From UBA1952 sp965246905 (lineage in GTDB: Bacteria > Bacteroidota > Bacteroidia > Chitinophagales > Chitinophagaceae): DNA of 64,000 nt. The number at the start of each line of letters is the position of its first letter. Position 1 is the stretch's first letter. Location: positions 62,001 to 126,000 of the forward strand of contig CBDFFZ010000015.1 in NCBI GenBank assembly GCA_965246905.1. Reading direction: 5' to 3'. Positions 44,525 through 53,610 of this stretch are shown here, piece after piece. A program made the position numbers and the translations under genes. The notes under the pieces are model-generated. The model was not told the DNA's origin. It made no database searches and saw only the letters and a program-made list of their open reading frames with translations.

Positions 44525-47014
44525 TCAGACTTCATTCACATAAACCCGCTTCACACGTTGAGATATGCCGGTCATCATTTCATAGGGAATGGTTCCTGCC
44601 CATTCCGATAGCTGCACCAGCGGCAATTGCGGACTGAATACGATCACTTCATCGCCCTCTGCTGCTTCCGGAATTCCGGTAATATCTACCATGCACATAT
44701 CCATACATACCACGCCTACTAATGGCGCAGCTTTGCCGTATATCAGCACATGCGCTTTGCCGTTGCCAAGCGCACGCGGGTAGCCATCTGCATAGCCTAT
44801 AGAAATGGTTGCGATGATCATGGCTCTGTCCCCGCCGCCTTTACGGCCGTAGCCAATCGTTTCGCCGGCAGGAATTTCCTTGATCTGCGCGATGGTTGTT
44901 TTGAGCGTGCTTATCTGCTGGAGCTCGCTTTTTGTTTTAGTGCTGCTATCAATGCCGTACAGCCCGAGGCCAAGGCGTACCATATCATAGTGCAGCTCCG
45001 GGTGGCGCGCAATGGCTGCGGTATTGCACAGGTGGCGCAAAGGCTTATCCCCCAGCGCGGCTATAATACGATCGCTCATTGCTCTGAATGCCGCTGCCTG
45101 CCGGTCTGTAAAGCCGTCTTCTTTTTCGTCTTCGCTTGCTGCAAGGTGACTGAAAATGCTGGCCACTTTTATGAGCGGATTATCCTTTAGCGCTTCAATG
45201 AGATCGCCTACCTCACCGGGCATAAAGCCGAGCCGGTGCATGCCCGTATCCAGCTTTATATGAATGGGGTATGCGGTAACCTGCAGGGTGCGGGCCATTT
45301 GCAGGAAAGCATCGAGCGAGCGCAGGTTAAAAATTTCCGGCTCCAGCTTCCAGGCAATCATTCTGTCAAAAGCAATAGCGTCCGGGCTCATTACCATTAC
45401 AGGCAGCGTAATACCGGCTTTGCGCAGTGTAATGCCTTCATCCGTATAAGCTACCGACAGATAGTCCACACCAGCGTATTGGAGCGCATTGGCGATCTCG
45501 TAGGAGCCGCTTCCATAGGAAAATGCCTTTACCATCGCCATCAGCTTTACTTTCTTATTGATGCGGCTGCGGAAAATATTGAGGTTGTGGCGCAAGGCAG
45601 AAAGATCAATCGAAAGCATTGTCTGATGCACTTCCTGCTCCAGCAAGGCACTTATTTTTTCAAAGCGGTAAGCACGGGCGCCTTTCAGCAGGATGGCTTC
45701 TTTCTCAAAGCTCATCAAGTGAAATTTCTTCAGGAAATCTGCTGAGGATTTGAAGAAAATGCTGCGCAGGCGCCGGTATTTGCGAAAGGCTTCCTTATGC
45801 TTGTAAAGTGCCGGCCCGATGCCGATAAACCGGGTAATTGCGCGGCGGCTGATAGCCTCTGCAACTTCCTCATAAAGGTCACCATCCGGGCGGGCCACCT
45901 GCAGCATATCAGAGAGAATAACGGTGCGCTGGCTATGTTGGCGCTGCTGATCTAAGTAATCGAGCGCTATATAAAGCGAGGTAAGATCCGAGTTGTAGGT
46001 ATCGTTTATAATGGTGCAGTTATTGATGCCATGCCGCAGCTCGAGGCGCATAGCTACCGGTTGGAGCGCCTGCATACGTAAAGCAGTCTGTGCAGCATCT
46101 TTCTCCAGTAAAAGCATAATGCACCAGCAATGAATAGCATTCTCTACTGAGGCAGGATCGGTAAACGAAATGCGGATGGAAAAGGGCTGCTCTTTATAAA
46201 TACCATCGATCCTCGTGCTGCCTTCACAACGCTCCTGGCCGGTAATGTGCAGGTCGGCACTACCCTTGCGCGACCATGTAAAAAGCTCCAGTGGCTGAAT
46301 GCTTTTTGCGCCGCTCCAATACTGCACGATGCACTCATTGAGCTGGGGATAATCGCGGCAATAAATCAGCTTCTCCGCATGGCGGAAGAGCAATAATTTT
46401 TCATTGATCTTCTGGCGCACATTCAGAAAGCCTTCGCTATGCGCCTCACCAACATTCGTGAATATACCGATGGTAGGAAGGATGATCTTCTGCAGGTTCT
46501 CCATCTCGCCAGGCATGGATATACCAGCCTCAAAAACAGCCAGATTATGCTCTTGCTCCAGCAGCCAAACAGAGAGCGGCACCCCGATCTGTGAATTATA
46601 GCTCTTGGGACTGCGCACCATTTTATAATCTTCCTGAAGCAATTGATAGAGCCATTCCTTTACTATTGTTTTGCCATTACTGCCTGTTATGCCAATAACC
46701 GGGAGCTTGAACTTTCTCCGGTGGCTGGCCGCAATCTGCTGCAGCGCATGAAGTGTATCCGGCACTTTAATGATATTGGCATCCGGCAGCGCCGCAATTT
46801 CTTCACTTACCAAAAAGCTGCGTACACCGGCAGTATAAGCCGCGTCGATGAAAGCGTGCCCATCGCGGCGGCTTGTATTCAGCGCAATAAATAATGCCCC
46901 GGCAGGCGTATTGATCTTGCGGCTGTCAATAGCAAGCTCTGTAATAACGGCATTGGTGTTCTGTAACAACAGTATGCCGTGGCAGTAGCTGTTCAATTCT
47001 TCGATAGTATGCAT
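44525..47014 (-). CDS. murF/alr: Bifunctional MurF ligase / alanine racemase
   Basis: 829 residues fusing UDP-MurNAc-tripeptide:D-Ala-D-Ala ligase (about 1-455) to alanine racemase (about 463-829), an arrangement usual in Bacteroidota; it ties production of D-alanine to its use in the peptidoglycan precursor. MurF part: ATP loop ITGSNGKTIVKEWL, VFEAGISMPGEM and NDTYNSDLTSLYIALD. Racemase part: SIDLSALRHNLNIF, then MAMVKAFSYGSG with the PLP-binding Lys, HIKLDTGMHRLGF and IGYGRKGGG. It ends directly at the inverted repeat 44369-44524. Confidence 0.95.
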   Translation of the reverse strand: MHTIEELNSYCHGILLLQNTNAVITELAIDSRKINTPAGALFIALNTSRRDGHAFIDAAYTAGVRSFLVSEEIAALPDANIIKVPDTLHALQQIAASHRRKFKLPVIGITGSNGKTIVKEWLYQLLQEDYKMVRSPKSYNSQIGVPLSVWLLEQEHNLAVFEAGISMPGEMENLQKIILPTIGIFTNVGEAHSEGFLNVRQKINEKLLLFRHAEKLIYCRDYPQLNECIVQYWSGAKSIQPLELFTWSRKGSADLHITGQERCEGSTRIDGIYKEQPFSIRISFTDPASVENAIHCWCIMLLLEKDAAQTALRMQALQPVAMRLELRHGINNCTIINDTYNSDLTSLYIALDYLDQQRQHSQRTVILSDMLQVARPDGDLYEEVAEAISRRAITRFIGIGPALYKHKEAFRKYRRLRSIFFKSSADFLKKFHLMSFEKEAILLKGARAYRFEKISALLEQEVHQTMLSIDLSALRHNLNIFRSRINKKVKLMAMVKAFSYGSGSYEIANALQYAGVDYLSVAYTDEGITLRKAGITLPVMVMSPDAIAFDRMIAWKLEPEIFNLRSLDAFLQMARTLQVTAYPIHIKLDTGMHRLGFMPGEVGDLIEALKDNPLIKVASIFSHLAASEDEKEDGFTDRQAAAFRAMSDRIIAALGDKPLRHLCNTAAIARHPELHYDMVRLGLGLYGIDSSTKTKSELQQISTLKTTIAQIKEIPAGETIGYGRKGGGDRAMIIATISIGYADGYPRALGNGKAHVLIYGKAAPLVGVVCMDMCMVDITGIPEAAEGDEVIVFSPQLPLVQLSEWAGTIPYEMMTGISQRVKRVYVNEV

Positions 47015-47299
47015 TGTGCTGTTGCGGTACTGCCTGATTATGGCCCAATCTGGACCTTACTAAACCCTGCATTTCCTTTTGCTAAATTAGGACATCAGCC
47101 CACCTTATTCTCAAACTACCGCACCATTTTCCTGCTGCCTGAGCCTAAGCTCCCCGCTGTGCATTCTCCGTATCTTGCGCCAGTTACTAAGTTTGTGCAT
47201 CGTGAATAGCGCACATTTACCCACAGCTGTGTATTTCTTGCGCCTTCGGCAAATGTTGAGCACATTATTTTAGCGTGTGATAATGACCTGGTGAACGCA

Positions 47300-47941
47300 A
47301 TGGATATCGAACAACTAATGCCGCATGTAGAGGCGCTCATTTTCGCGAGCGAGCGCCCGGTTACGCAAATTGAACTGGCAGACCTGCTGGCGCATGCGCT
47401 GGAGCAGACATTTGAGGAAGACCGGATTGCAACCTGCATAGATGCCATCCGCGGGAAGTATGATACCGAATTCTACCCATTCGGGCTACGGGAAATTGGC
47501 GGCGGCTATCAGTTCCTTACCAAGAAAGCGTATCACAAAACGGTGCTGCAGCTTAATGGCGATAAGCATATCCGCAAGCTATCCGCGTCAGCTATGGAAA
47601 CGCTGGCAATCATTGCTTACAAGCAGCCTGTTACGAAGAGCGAGGTGGAATTTATCCGTGGGGTAAGCGCCGATTATTCCGTACAAAAGCTCCTCGAAAA
47701 AGACCTGATCGTGATCACCGGCCGTAAGGAAGATGTGGTGGGCAAGCCGCTTACCTATGCTACTTCAAAAACTTTTATGGATTACCTGGGGCTAAATTCC
47801 CCCGCAGGATTACCTCAGCTGAAAGACATTTTCAATATAGATATCGTGCTGCCTACCGATGCCGCAGAGGCATTGCCGGAAGACGCATCCCGACAGTTGG
47901 TAATTGAACAGGGCCGCCTTGCAGCGCAGGAGGTTTCTTAG
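47300..47941 (+). CDS. scpB: SMC-ScpAB complex subunit ScpB
   Basis: Winged-helix partner of SMC and ScpA in chromosome condensation. 213 residues from ATG 47300 (MDIEQLMPHVEALIFASERP); a GTG at 47291 would add three. The family core KLSASAMETLAIIAYKQPVTKSEVEFIRGVSAD is plain, followed by GRKEDVVGKPLTYATSKTFMDYLGL. ScpA is not adjacent. It is divergent from murF-alr across 285 bases in which I find no other gene. Confidence 0.95.
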   Translation: MDIEQLMPHVEALIFASERPVTQIELADLLAHALEQTFEEDRIATCIDAIRGKYDTEFYPFGLREIGGGYQFLTKKAYHKTVLQLNGDKHIRKLSASAMETLAIIAYKQPVTKSEVEFIRGVSADYSVQKLLEKDLIVITGRKEDVVGKPLTYATSKTFMDYLGLNSPAGLPQLKDIFNIDIVLPTDAAEALPEDASRQLVIEQGRLAAQEVS

Positions 47942-47971
47942 AAAGAGGGTTATAATGGTCAGAATACAGAG

Positions 47972-48006
47972 CCTGCGCTTTTAAAGAGCGTGGGTTTTCT
48001 TTTTTT
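47972..48006 (+). terminator. Terminator of scpB
   Basis: CCTGCGCT and AGCGTGGG pair (two G-U pairs) around a 7-base loop, then TTTTCTTTTTTT. It lies 30 bases past the scpB stop and overlaps the 3' end of the convergent gene. Confidence 0.65.
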
Positions 48007-48652
48007 AATTTCCTTTTGGATTTTTATAGATATAGACAAATCTATCTCTTGTAGGCGGCGTTTTATCAAAAGGATAGAAATAGTACTCTCTTGGTACTTT
48101 TTCAAGCATTTGCGCTTCCATAGGTTTTGGTAAACCTGGATAAGTAACATTCACAACAAGCTTGTCTTTATAAAGCTTACCCGTAATTCTTTTTATGGTG
48201 TGTTCATTTAATCCGGCATCAATAACAAAGAAATTGTTTTTAAATAGTTTTATTTGCAGCTTTTGATCATTATAGTATTTATCTTTTATACCACTTTTTC
48301 GCAACTTGATTTTATGTATTGCATCGTTAAATTGAGATTTATTCCAGCAATTACCAGTCCAATGAGTTCCTAAAACGTTTGAAAAAAATGAAAAAACCTG
48401 AATATACGATGACCCGTCATATGGTATCGTATTTTTCGGCACACAATCAGTGCCCTTATTATAAATATTAAATCCTGCTTTTTGTACAGCGCCAATTAAT
48501 TCCTTATTATTTTTATCAGCAATTTTGAGTAAATAAAGCGTATCTACCTTATTATCATAATAATAGTAACCATCAGTACGAAAACTTAATTTCTGCCCAT
48601 TAGATAAAAATGGAATTGTACATAACAAGAAAACCACAAAACAATTTTTCAT
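48005..48652 (-). CDS. Secreted protein of unknown function
   Basis: 215 residues. I do not recognise it. A signal peptide is clear (MKNCFVVFLLCTIPFLSNGQ; the Cys residues are within or before the hydrophobic core, so lipidation is not evident). The mature part is rich in Lys, Tyr and Asn, with two Cys (DCVPKNT, GNCWNK) that could pair. The C-terminal half looks like beta strands (KLYKDKLVVNVTYPGLPKPM). It is markedly more AT-rich than its neighbours, which hints at recent acquisition. Confidence 0.75.
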   Translation of the reverse strand: MKNCFVVFLLCTIPFLSNGQKLSFRTDGYYYYDNKVDTLYLLKIADKNNKELIGAVQKAGFNIYNKGTDCVPKNTIPYDGSSYIQVFSFFSNVLGTHWTGNCWNKSQFNDAIHKIKLRKSGIKDKYYNDQKLQIKLFKNNFFVIDAGLNEHTIKRITGKLYKDKLVVNVTYPGLPKPMEAQMLEKVPREYYFYPFDKTPPTRDRFVYIYKNPKGN

Positions 48653-48825
48653 CGATATATTTTGTAAATAAAGATTAGTAATTAATTAAAAATGTAAATA
48701 TAACTTTCGAATAACTTATAACCATTAGAGAACTAATCATTGCTTTCTTTGGCACAATCGCAGCCTTCCCCGGAAAACATAGCTTTTGCATGCTTATAGG
48801 TTACATTGGTTTGTTACTCCGGCTG

Positions 48826-48883
48826 TGTCGTCCTGCAGGGATCTTTGACTAAGCTTTGTACTAAAGATCCCTGCGGGATGACA
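48826..48883. repeat. Inverted repeat of the GTCATCCCGCAGGGATCTTT type
   Basis: Arms of 21 bases at 48826-48846 and 48863-48883 pair in 19 positions around a 16-base loop (GACTAAGCTTTGTACT). From memory this sequence is a widespread intergenic palindrome in Bacteroidota. Confidence 0.75.
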
Positions 48884-49000
48884 AAGTTTGGGCAAGGAAG
48901 TATTAGAAGGCAACAGCCCTGCCCCGAAAAAGGGGAAAGAAACCTGGTACAAACATTAGCTGTCTAACTTGTATTATAATAACTCACCATAACGAATAAA

Positions 49001-49035
49001 AATAGGCTGTCTCAAAATTTTCGAGTCAGCCTATT
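49001..49035 (-). terminator. Terminator of the 134-aa secreted-protein gene
   Basis: Arms AATAGGCTG/CAGCCTATT enclose a partly self-paired loop (CTC...GAG, AAAATTTT). On the minus strand it is followed by TTTTATTCG, 10 bases past the gene's stop. Confidence 0.65.
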
Positions 49036-49044
49036 TTTATTAAA

Positions 49045-49449
49045 TTAATGCTGAATAAAATGCTGACGCACGCTTGGATTCAAATTATCAACGTTGATAT
49101 AAAGCGCACCTTCTGTATTTGTGTAATTCGCTTGTAATAGTTCTACTAATGAATTATCGTGATCAGAACCGTCAGGTGAGTGAAAATCGCTGGCACTAAC
49201 TGTATTTAGTAAAGTTTCCCATTCTTGGTTTGAACTCAAGCCTCCAGGTAAAGGATTTGCATTTGACACCAAATACGCAAAGTTAATATACTCGCCTGTG
49301 CATGGCCCTAGAGTTACTAAATGGACAATTTGGTCACCTTCGGCCTCTATCCAAAAAGCTTTCCCACCATGACATCCATACCAATATGTAAGCCCAAAGC
49401 TTACATTGCCCAAGAAACACAAAGCAATAAGCAAAAATAGTTTTTTCAT
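49045..49449 (-). CDS. Small secreted protein of unknown function
   Basis: 134 residues. Not recognised. Signal peptide MKKLFLLIALCFLGNVSFG, then a mature chain beginning LTYWYGCHGGKAFWIEAEGD. Two Cys (YGCHGG, GPCTGE) may form a disulfide. The remainder is rich in Asn, Ser and Asp and carries no motif I can name. AT-rich like its neighbour at 48005. A signal-peptide-like start, normal stop and own terminator support it as a real gene. Confidence 0.75.
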   Translation of the reverse strand: MKKLFLLIALCFLGNVSFGLTYWYGCHGGKAFWIEAEGDQIVHLVTLGPCTGEYINFAYLVSNANPLPGGLSSNQEWETLLNTVSASDFHSPDGSDHDNSLVELLQANYTNTEGALYINVDNLNPSVRQHFIQH

Positions 49450-49698
49450 TTTAAAATGTTTTTTTGTATTTGGACTAATTAGCCCATTTACCGTTAATAG
49501 AATTCCCCTTACTTAATTTTTGGCGCAGTGTTAAGGGATTTATTCTGCTAGCAATTGCAAGCTTATTAAGGTAGGGATCTGTCTTTTATCATAAGGCTTA
49601 AATTATAATTGAGCCATAAAAGTAAAAAGATAATCACCAAAATGACAAGTATGTAATTGTTGGGCGTTGTTTGTATTGCCATTTTGCCGAGGCTAATG

Positions 49699-49914
49699 GG
49701 GCAATTCAAAGACGATATTCTTCTTGCAAAAATTGCCAAGAGATTTAAAGAACTCAGGCTTAGAAATGGAGTATCCCAAGAAGATGTATATTTCGCTACT
49801 GATATCCACATAGCCCGCATTGAGCAAGGCTCACTAAATATTTCAATTAGTACGTTATCCAAACTTTGCCTTTACTTCAAAATTTCGCTTGCAGAGTTTT
49901 TTATAGATTTCTGA
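49699..49914 (+). CDS. XRE-family helix-turn-helix regulator
   Basis: 71 residues from ATG 49699 (MGQFKDDILLAKIAKRF); an upstream ATG at 49657 would add 14. Almost all of it is a single HTH_3 domain: IAKRFKELRLRNGVSQEDV, then FATDIHIARIEQGSLNISISTLSKLCLYFKI. No ligand or oligomerisation domain, so it is a Cro-like minimal repressor. It ends 44 bases before the M28 peptidase start on the same strand and is divergent from the unknown secreted gene, either of which could be its target. Confidence 0.85.
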   Translation, partial: GQFKDDILLAKIAKRFKELRLRNGVSQEDVYFATDIHIARIEQGSLNISISTLSKLCLYFKISLAEFFIDF

Positions 49915-49930
49915 GCGATGGGCAAAAGCA

Positions 49931-49938
49931 TACTTTTG
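49931..49938 (+). promoter_or_regulatory. -7 box TACTTTTG upstream of the M28 gene
   Basis: Exact TAnnTTTG match 20 bases before ATG 49959. No -33 TTG is seen at the usual spacing. Confidence 0.4.
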
Positions 49939-49958
49939 CAGGATCAATATTGCCTTCC

Positions 49959-51605
49959 ATGCTTTCTTATCTACGCTGCGCAGCGGTTGCCATACTGCTA
50001 CTATCACCTACGGCATTCCATGCAGCAGCGCAATCAAAAACCGATAAAAAAATCATTAAGCAGCTAAAGGCGGATATTGTATACCTGGCATCAGATGAGC
50101 TGGAAGGGAGGCATACAGGCTCGGAAGGCGAGCGCAAAGCAGGCGAGTACATTATAAAACGGTATGCCGCTTTAAAGGTGAAGCCTTACAATGGCCGGTA
50201 CGTTTACCCTTTTGATTTTGTGTATGGCAAGGAGCCGGGCGATGTTACAAAAATAGAGTTGGGTGAGTTCAGCAGCGTGAGCCTCAAAAGCTTATTTCCA
50301 TTGCCTTTCAGTGCTAATAAAACGATAAGTGCAGAAGTATTGCCGGATGTAATGGAGATGGGCAGCATTTGGCTCATGCCGCTTTATGAAAGCCGGGATG
50401 AAGCTGACGATGCGCATTATGACTGGGAGAAGAAAGCTTTTGAAAAATCCCGCGAAGCGGCAAAAGGGGGCGCCACCGGGCTGGTGCTTTATGATCCCTA
50501 CGGCGCTAAGTACCCACCGGAATTCAACAGTCATTCAGAGCTTGAAACGGTGGATATTCCTGTGGTGTTTGCCTCTAATAAAGTGTGGGCGGAGCACCTG
50601 TCCGGCAATAAGTCTTCCGGTATATTCGTTAATCTCGATATCCATCTGAAAAAGACCGGCCGCACCGGCCAGAATATTGCTGCTTTTATTGACAACAAAG
50701 CAAGATATACTGTTGTGCTTGGTGCCCATTACGACCATCTTGGCTATGGAGAAGATGGCAACAGCCTGTATGCAGGAAAAGACCGGCAGATACACAATGG
50801 CGCAGATGACAATGCAAGCGGTACGGCTGCACTCATTTACCTGGCAGGATGGATAAAGAAAAACAGGCTCAGACATTACAATTATCTCTTCATCAATTTT
50901 TCGGGGGAAGAGCTTGGGCTGCTAGGCTCAAAGGCTATTATAAAAGAAGAAAACATGGACAGCACGAAGATCGCCTGGATGCTGAACATGGATATGGTTG
51001 GGCGCCTCAACGACAGCACCAAAGCGCTTACGATCGGGGGCATTGGCACATCGCCGGCCTGGAATGATGTACCAGCACTCGGCGACAAGCTTTTTAAAGT
51101 AAATATCGATAGCGCTGGCATAGGCCCTTCGGATCATGCTTCTTTTTACACAAAAGGAATACCGGTTCTTTTCTTCTTTACCGGCTCGCACCATGATTAC
51201 CATAAGCCGACGGATGATGCGAACAAGATCAATTATCCCGGCGAAGTTTCGGTGATCCATTTTATGCAGGATATTATTGCCCGTATGGATGCCGCGCCGC
51301 GACCGGCTTTTACACCAACGAAGCAGAGCGCATTGGGGCGTGTAAAGTTTAAAATAACACTTGGCATTATGCCGGATTACAGTTTCAATGACGGAGGCGT
51401 GCGGGTAGATGGCGTATCGGAAGGAAAGCCTGCAGCTAAAGCGGGAGTACTGGCCGGAGACATTATTACCGGTATTGACAAGGATAAAGTGCAGGGCATG
51501 CAAAGCTATATGGAAGCGCTGAGCCACCTGAAAGAAGGTCAGAAAAGCATACTTACCATTATTCGTGATGGTAAGGAACAAAAACTGCCGATCGTGTTTA
51601 AATAA
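49959..51605 (+). CDS. Secreted M28 family zinc aminopeptidase with PA and PDZ domains
   Basis: 548 residues from ATG 49959 (MLSYLRCAAVAILLLSPTAF, signal peptide ending AAAQ); upstream in-frame codons to 49866 overlap the HTH gene. Order: N-terminal YLASDELEGRHTGSEGE, a protease-associated insert (about 110-250), then the M28 core with co-catalytic zinc ligands in GAHYDHLG (His), NGADDNASGTAAL (Asp), FSGEELGLLGS (Glu), MDMVGR (Asp) and HHDYHKPTD (His). A PDZ domain closes the protein (VDGVSEGKPAAKAGVLAGD). Likely a periplasmic or surface aminopeptidase. Confidence 0.94.
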   Translation: MLSYLRCAAVAILLLSPTAFHAAAQSKTDKKIIKQLKADIVYLASDELEGRHTGSEGERKAGEYIIKRYAALKVKPYNGRYVYPFDFVYGKEPGDVTKIELGEFSSVSLKSLFPLPFSANKTISAEVLPDVMEMGSIWLMPLYESRDEADDAHYDWEKKAFEKSREAAKGGATGLVLYDPYGAKYPPEFNSHSELETVDIPVVFASNKVWAEHLSGNKSSGIFVNLDIHLKKTGRTGQNIAAFIDNKARYTVVLGAHYDHLGYGEDGNSLYAGKDRQIHNGADDNASGTAALIYLAGWIKKNRLRHYNYLFINFSGEELGLLGSKAIIKEENMDSTKIAWMLNMDMVGRLNDSTKALTIGGIGTSPAWNDVPALGDKLFKVNIDSAGIGPSDHASFYTKGIPVLFFFTGSHHDYHKPTDDANKINYPGEVSVIHFMQDIIARMDAAPRPAFTPTKQSALGRVKFKITLGIMPDYSFNDGGVRVDGVSEGKPAAKAGVLAGDIITGIDKDKVQGMQSYMEALSHLKEGQKSILTIIRDGKEQKLPIVFK

Positions 51606-51610
51606 TGCCG

Positions 51611-52699
51611 CTATTCATCATCCTTCTTTGGCCCGTTCTTTTTCAGGTCCATAAAAAGCTCGTCCAGTATCCTTATCTTTTTATCGCTCGCCGGGGCTTC
51701 CGTCATCTTTACATCATAGCCCGTCTGGTTATCGGCGGCTGTCCAGTTGCCCGTGTATTTGGTGCCTTTCAGCTTTAGCTCCATACTGCCTGCATTGGGT
51801 ACTTCGGTAAATATCCAACTGCTGTTCTCGCCCCGCGATACCGTAAGCATAATGTAATCGTCCTGGTCGCCGAATTTATAAATAGCCTCCCAGGCGCAAA
51901 TACCGGCCGGGCAGGCACCTTTCAGCGAACGCACATAAAGCTGTACTGCAATTTCGTTATCAAATTTGCCGGTGTAGTATTTCCGCTCGGCAATCATCTT
52001 CTGCATACCGTTATCGCGCACTTCTTCACCCTGCTCTTCTTGCACTTCTTTTTTTACCGGTTCTTTTCCTTCCCTTTTATCCTTTTTGGCAATTGCCAGC
52101 AGGTCTTCATATTCATCTTTTGTATTGGCCTCAAAAACAGCTCCAAGGTAGCCGCCGTACCATTCCTCACCAATCTTCAGCATTTCACTTACAGTAAAAG
52201 CAAAAATCTTTCTGTTGAGTGCATCCTGCACAAAAAAGTAACCGGTAAATCTATCCGGTGCCAGCTTTTCATATTGTTTATTGCGCGTAGTGCGGGCCTT
52301 TACAAGCTCATAGCGCAAGGGCATTATGCTGCCCCAGTGAATGCCCCCTTCTTTCCCCCGCGCAATAGTTGCATCAAACATTTCCTTGAGGCGCCCGTGA
52401 AAAGTAGAATCTGCCTGCAACATACGCCCTGGCTGCTGTTGCAGGCGGGCCATAGCTACAAACTCTTCCGAAGAAGGCTCGGTATAAGCCATTACCATTT
52501 TAGAAAAAGTATCCATGTCCGGGAAGAGGCCGATATAGCAATAGGGATCCTCATTGGCCAGGCAAGCTTCAATACGGAACACCAGCCCCTGCTCGGTATT
52601 GCCTTTTGTTTTTTTACCCTTTTTCTCAGCTGTGGCAGTCAGGCTGATGCATACAAATATCAGGAACAGTAACCAACGGAATTGAGCAAAGGATTTCAT
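51611..52699 (-). CDS. Secreted protein of unknown function
   Basis: 362 residues. Not recognised. Signal peptide (FRWLLFLIFVCISLTATAEK). The first half contains DPYCYIGLFPDMDTFSKMV and a long helical stretch with RLKEMFDATIARGKEGG; a Lys/Glu-rich linker spans about 200-232. The second half has beta character and one Cys pair (ACPAGICAWEAIYKF). The C-terminus is charged (KKNGPKKDDE). It is convergent with the M28 peptidase, with only 5 bases between their ends. Confidence 0.8.
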   Translation of the reverse strand: MKSFAQFRWLLFLIFVCISLTATAEKKGKKTKGNTEQGLVFRIEACLANEDPYCYIGLFPDMDTFSKMVMAYTEPSSEEFVAMARLQQQPGRMLQADSTFHGRLKEMFDATIARGKEGGIHWGSIMPLRYELVKARTTRNKQYEKLAPDRFTGYFFVQDALNRKIFAFTVSEMLKIGEEWYGGYLGAVFEANTKDEYEDLLAIAKKDKREGKEPVKKEVQEEQGEEVRDNGMQKMIAERKYYTGKFDNEIAVQLYVRSLKGACPAGICAWEAIYKFGDQDDYIMLTVSRGENSSWIFTEVPNAGSMELKLKGTKYTGNWTAADNQTGYDVKMTEAPASDKKIRILDELFMDLKKNGPKKDDE

Positions 52700-52722
52700 C
52701 GGCTTAAAGGTAGTATAAGGTA

Positions 52723-53061
52723 TTATAAGAGTTCCAGAACCCGCTCCGGCGGCCGGGCTATGATAGCATGAGCGCCGCTCACCACCACAGGGCGCTCAAT
52801 CAGCTGCGGATATTGAAGCATGGCATCAAGCCAGCTTTCCTCACCTGAAATTTTTACGGAAAAGTCTTTGTAAATGGCTTCGCTTTTGCGGAGTAAGCCG
52901 GTGGGCGGCATGCTTAATTTATGAAGCAGCTCTTTAAGCTCCACACTGCTCAAAGGGTCTTGCAGGTAATGCCGCAGTGTAACCGAAATTCCTTTTTCTT
53001 CCAGTATATGCAATGCGCTCCTGCTTTTACTACAGCGGGTATTATGGTAGATGGTGATCAT
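52723..53061 (-). CDS. arsC: ArsC-family glutaredoxin-type arsenate reductase
   Basis: 112 residues of the thioredoxin-fold ArsC/Spx family. The catalytic Cys10 is in YHNTRCSKSR. The three arginines used by E. coli ArsC have counterparts (LLRKSEA, IERPVVV, RPPERVL), which favours reductase over Spx, since Spx has CxxC. Its ATG overlaps the stop of the ORF6N gene by four bases (53058-53061), so the two are probably co-translated. No arsR, arsB or acr3 is nearby, so a role in arsenate resistance is not shown by context. Confidence 0.88.
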   Translation of the reverse strand: MITIYHNTRCSKSRSALHILEEKGISVTLRHYLQDPLSSVELKELLHKLSMPPTGLLRKSEAIYKDFSVKISGEESWLDAMLQYPQLIERPVVVSGAHAIIARPPERVLELL

Positions 53062-53573
53062 GGTTTTTTAAAGCCAATGCGTTCGCGGTCGGCCCATCTG
53101 GTTTCTGCTTGTTTCTGATCCATCAGGTATTTTAACGCGTCATAAACCTCGAGAAATTGCCCGTCATACTGATCCTCCATCTCTATAATTTTCTTTGCAA
53201 GATCCTTGTAGTGCATAGCCATTGAGCGCATGGCTATAAAAGCACGAACAATAGCGATATTCATCTGTACAGCTCGCTCACTACGCAGAATTGAGGCAAG
53301 CATGGTAACGCCATGCTCGGTGAATGCGAAGGGTAGATAGCGTATTCCACCCCAGCTTGAGGTCACAAATTGTGACCTCAAGTTTTGCCACTCAAATTCA
53401 GAAAGCTCAAACATAAAATCATCCGGAAAGCGATTTAAGTTTCTTTTCACTGCTTGTTTCAAAACTTTGGTCTGAATTTCAAACATTTCAGCCAGATCAA
53501 AATCCAGCATTACCTGCTGATCACGAATATTGTATATTTTTTGTTGGATAGGTATTAGTTCCATAAGGGGCAA
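53058..53573 (-). CDS. ORF6N (KilA-N-type) domain protein
   Basis: 171 residues. ORF6N domain in the first 110: IRDQQVMLDFDLAEMFEIQT, KRNLNRFPDDFMFELSE, then GGIRYLPFAFTEHGVTMLAS. A helical tail follows (AIVRAFIAMRSMA; KYLMDQKQAETRW). These domains are DNA-binding modules spread by phages and plasmids but are also common as single chromosomal genes in Bacteroidota. Start ATG 53573 or 53564. It overlaps arsC by four bases. No other phage-like gene is near. Confidence 0.88.
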   Translation of the reverse strand: MPLMELIPIQQKIYNIRDQQVMLDFDLAEMFEIQTKVLKQAVKRNLNRFPDDFMFELSEFEWQNLRSQFVTSSWGGIRYLPFAFTEHGVTMLASILRSERAVQMNIAIVRAFIAMRSMAMHYKDLAKKIIEMEDQYDGQFLEVYDALKYLMDQKQAETRWADRERIGFKKP

Positions 53574-53610
53574 TTATGGGTTAAATAATTCCAGACCTGT
53601 TATAAAGGCA

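Larger units (their letters stand above)
48653..49044. other. 392-base AT-rich intergenic region
   Basis: No gene seen. It holds the inverted repeat at 48826-48883 and a terminator at 49001-49035; the remainder has no feature I can name. Confidence 0.5.

Noticed and set aside
46979..47209. 76-codon frame between murF-alr and scpB
   Set aside because: It starts inside murF-alr and has no recognisable feature; neither does the overlapping minus-strand frame.
49566..49862. 98-codon open frame on the minus strand
   Set aside because: It is mostly antisense to the XRE regulator, whose helix-turn-helix sequence is clear on the plus strand.
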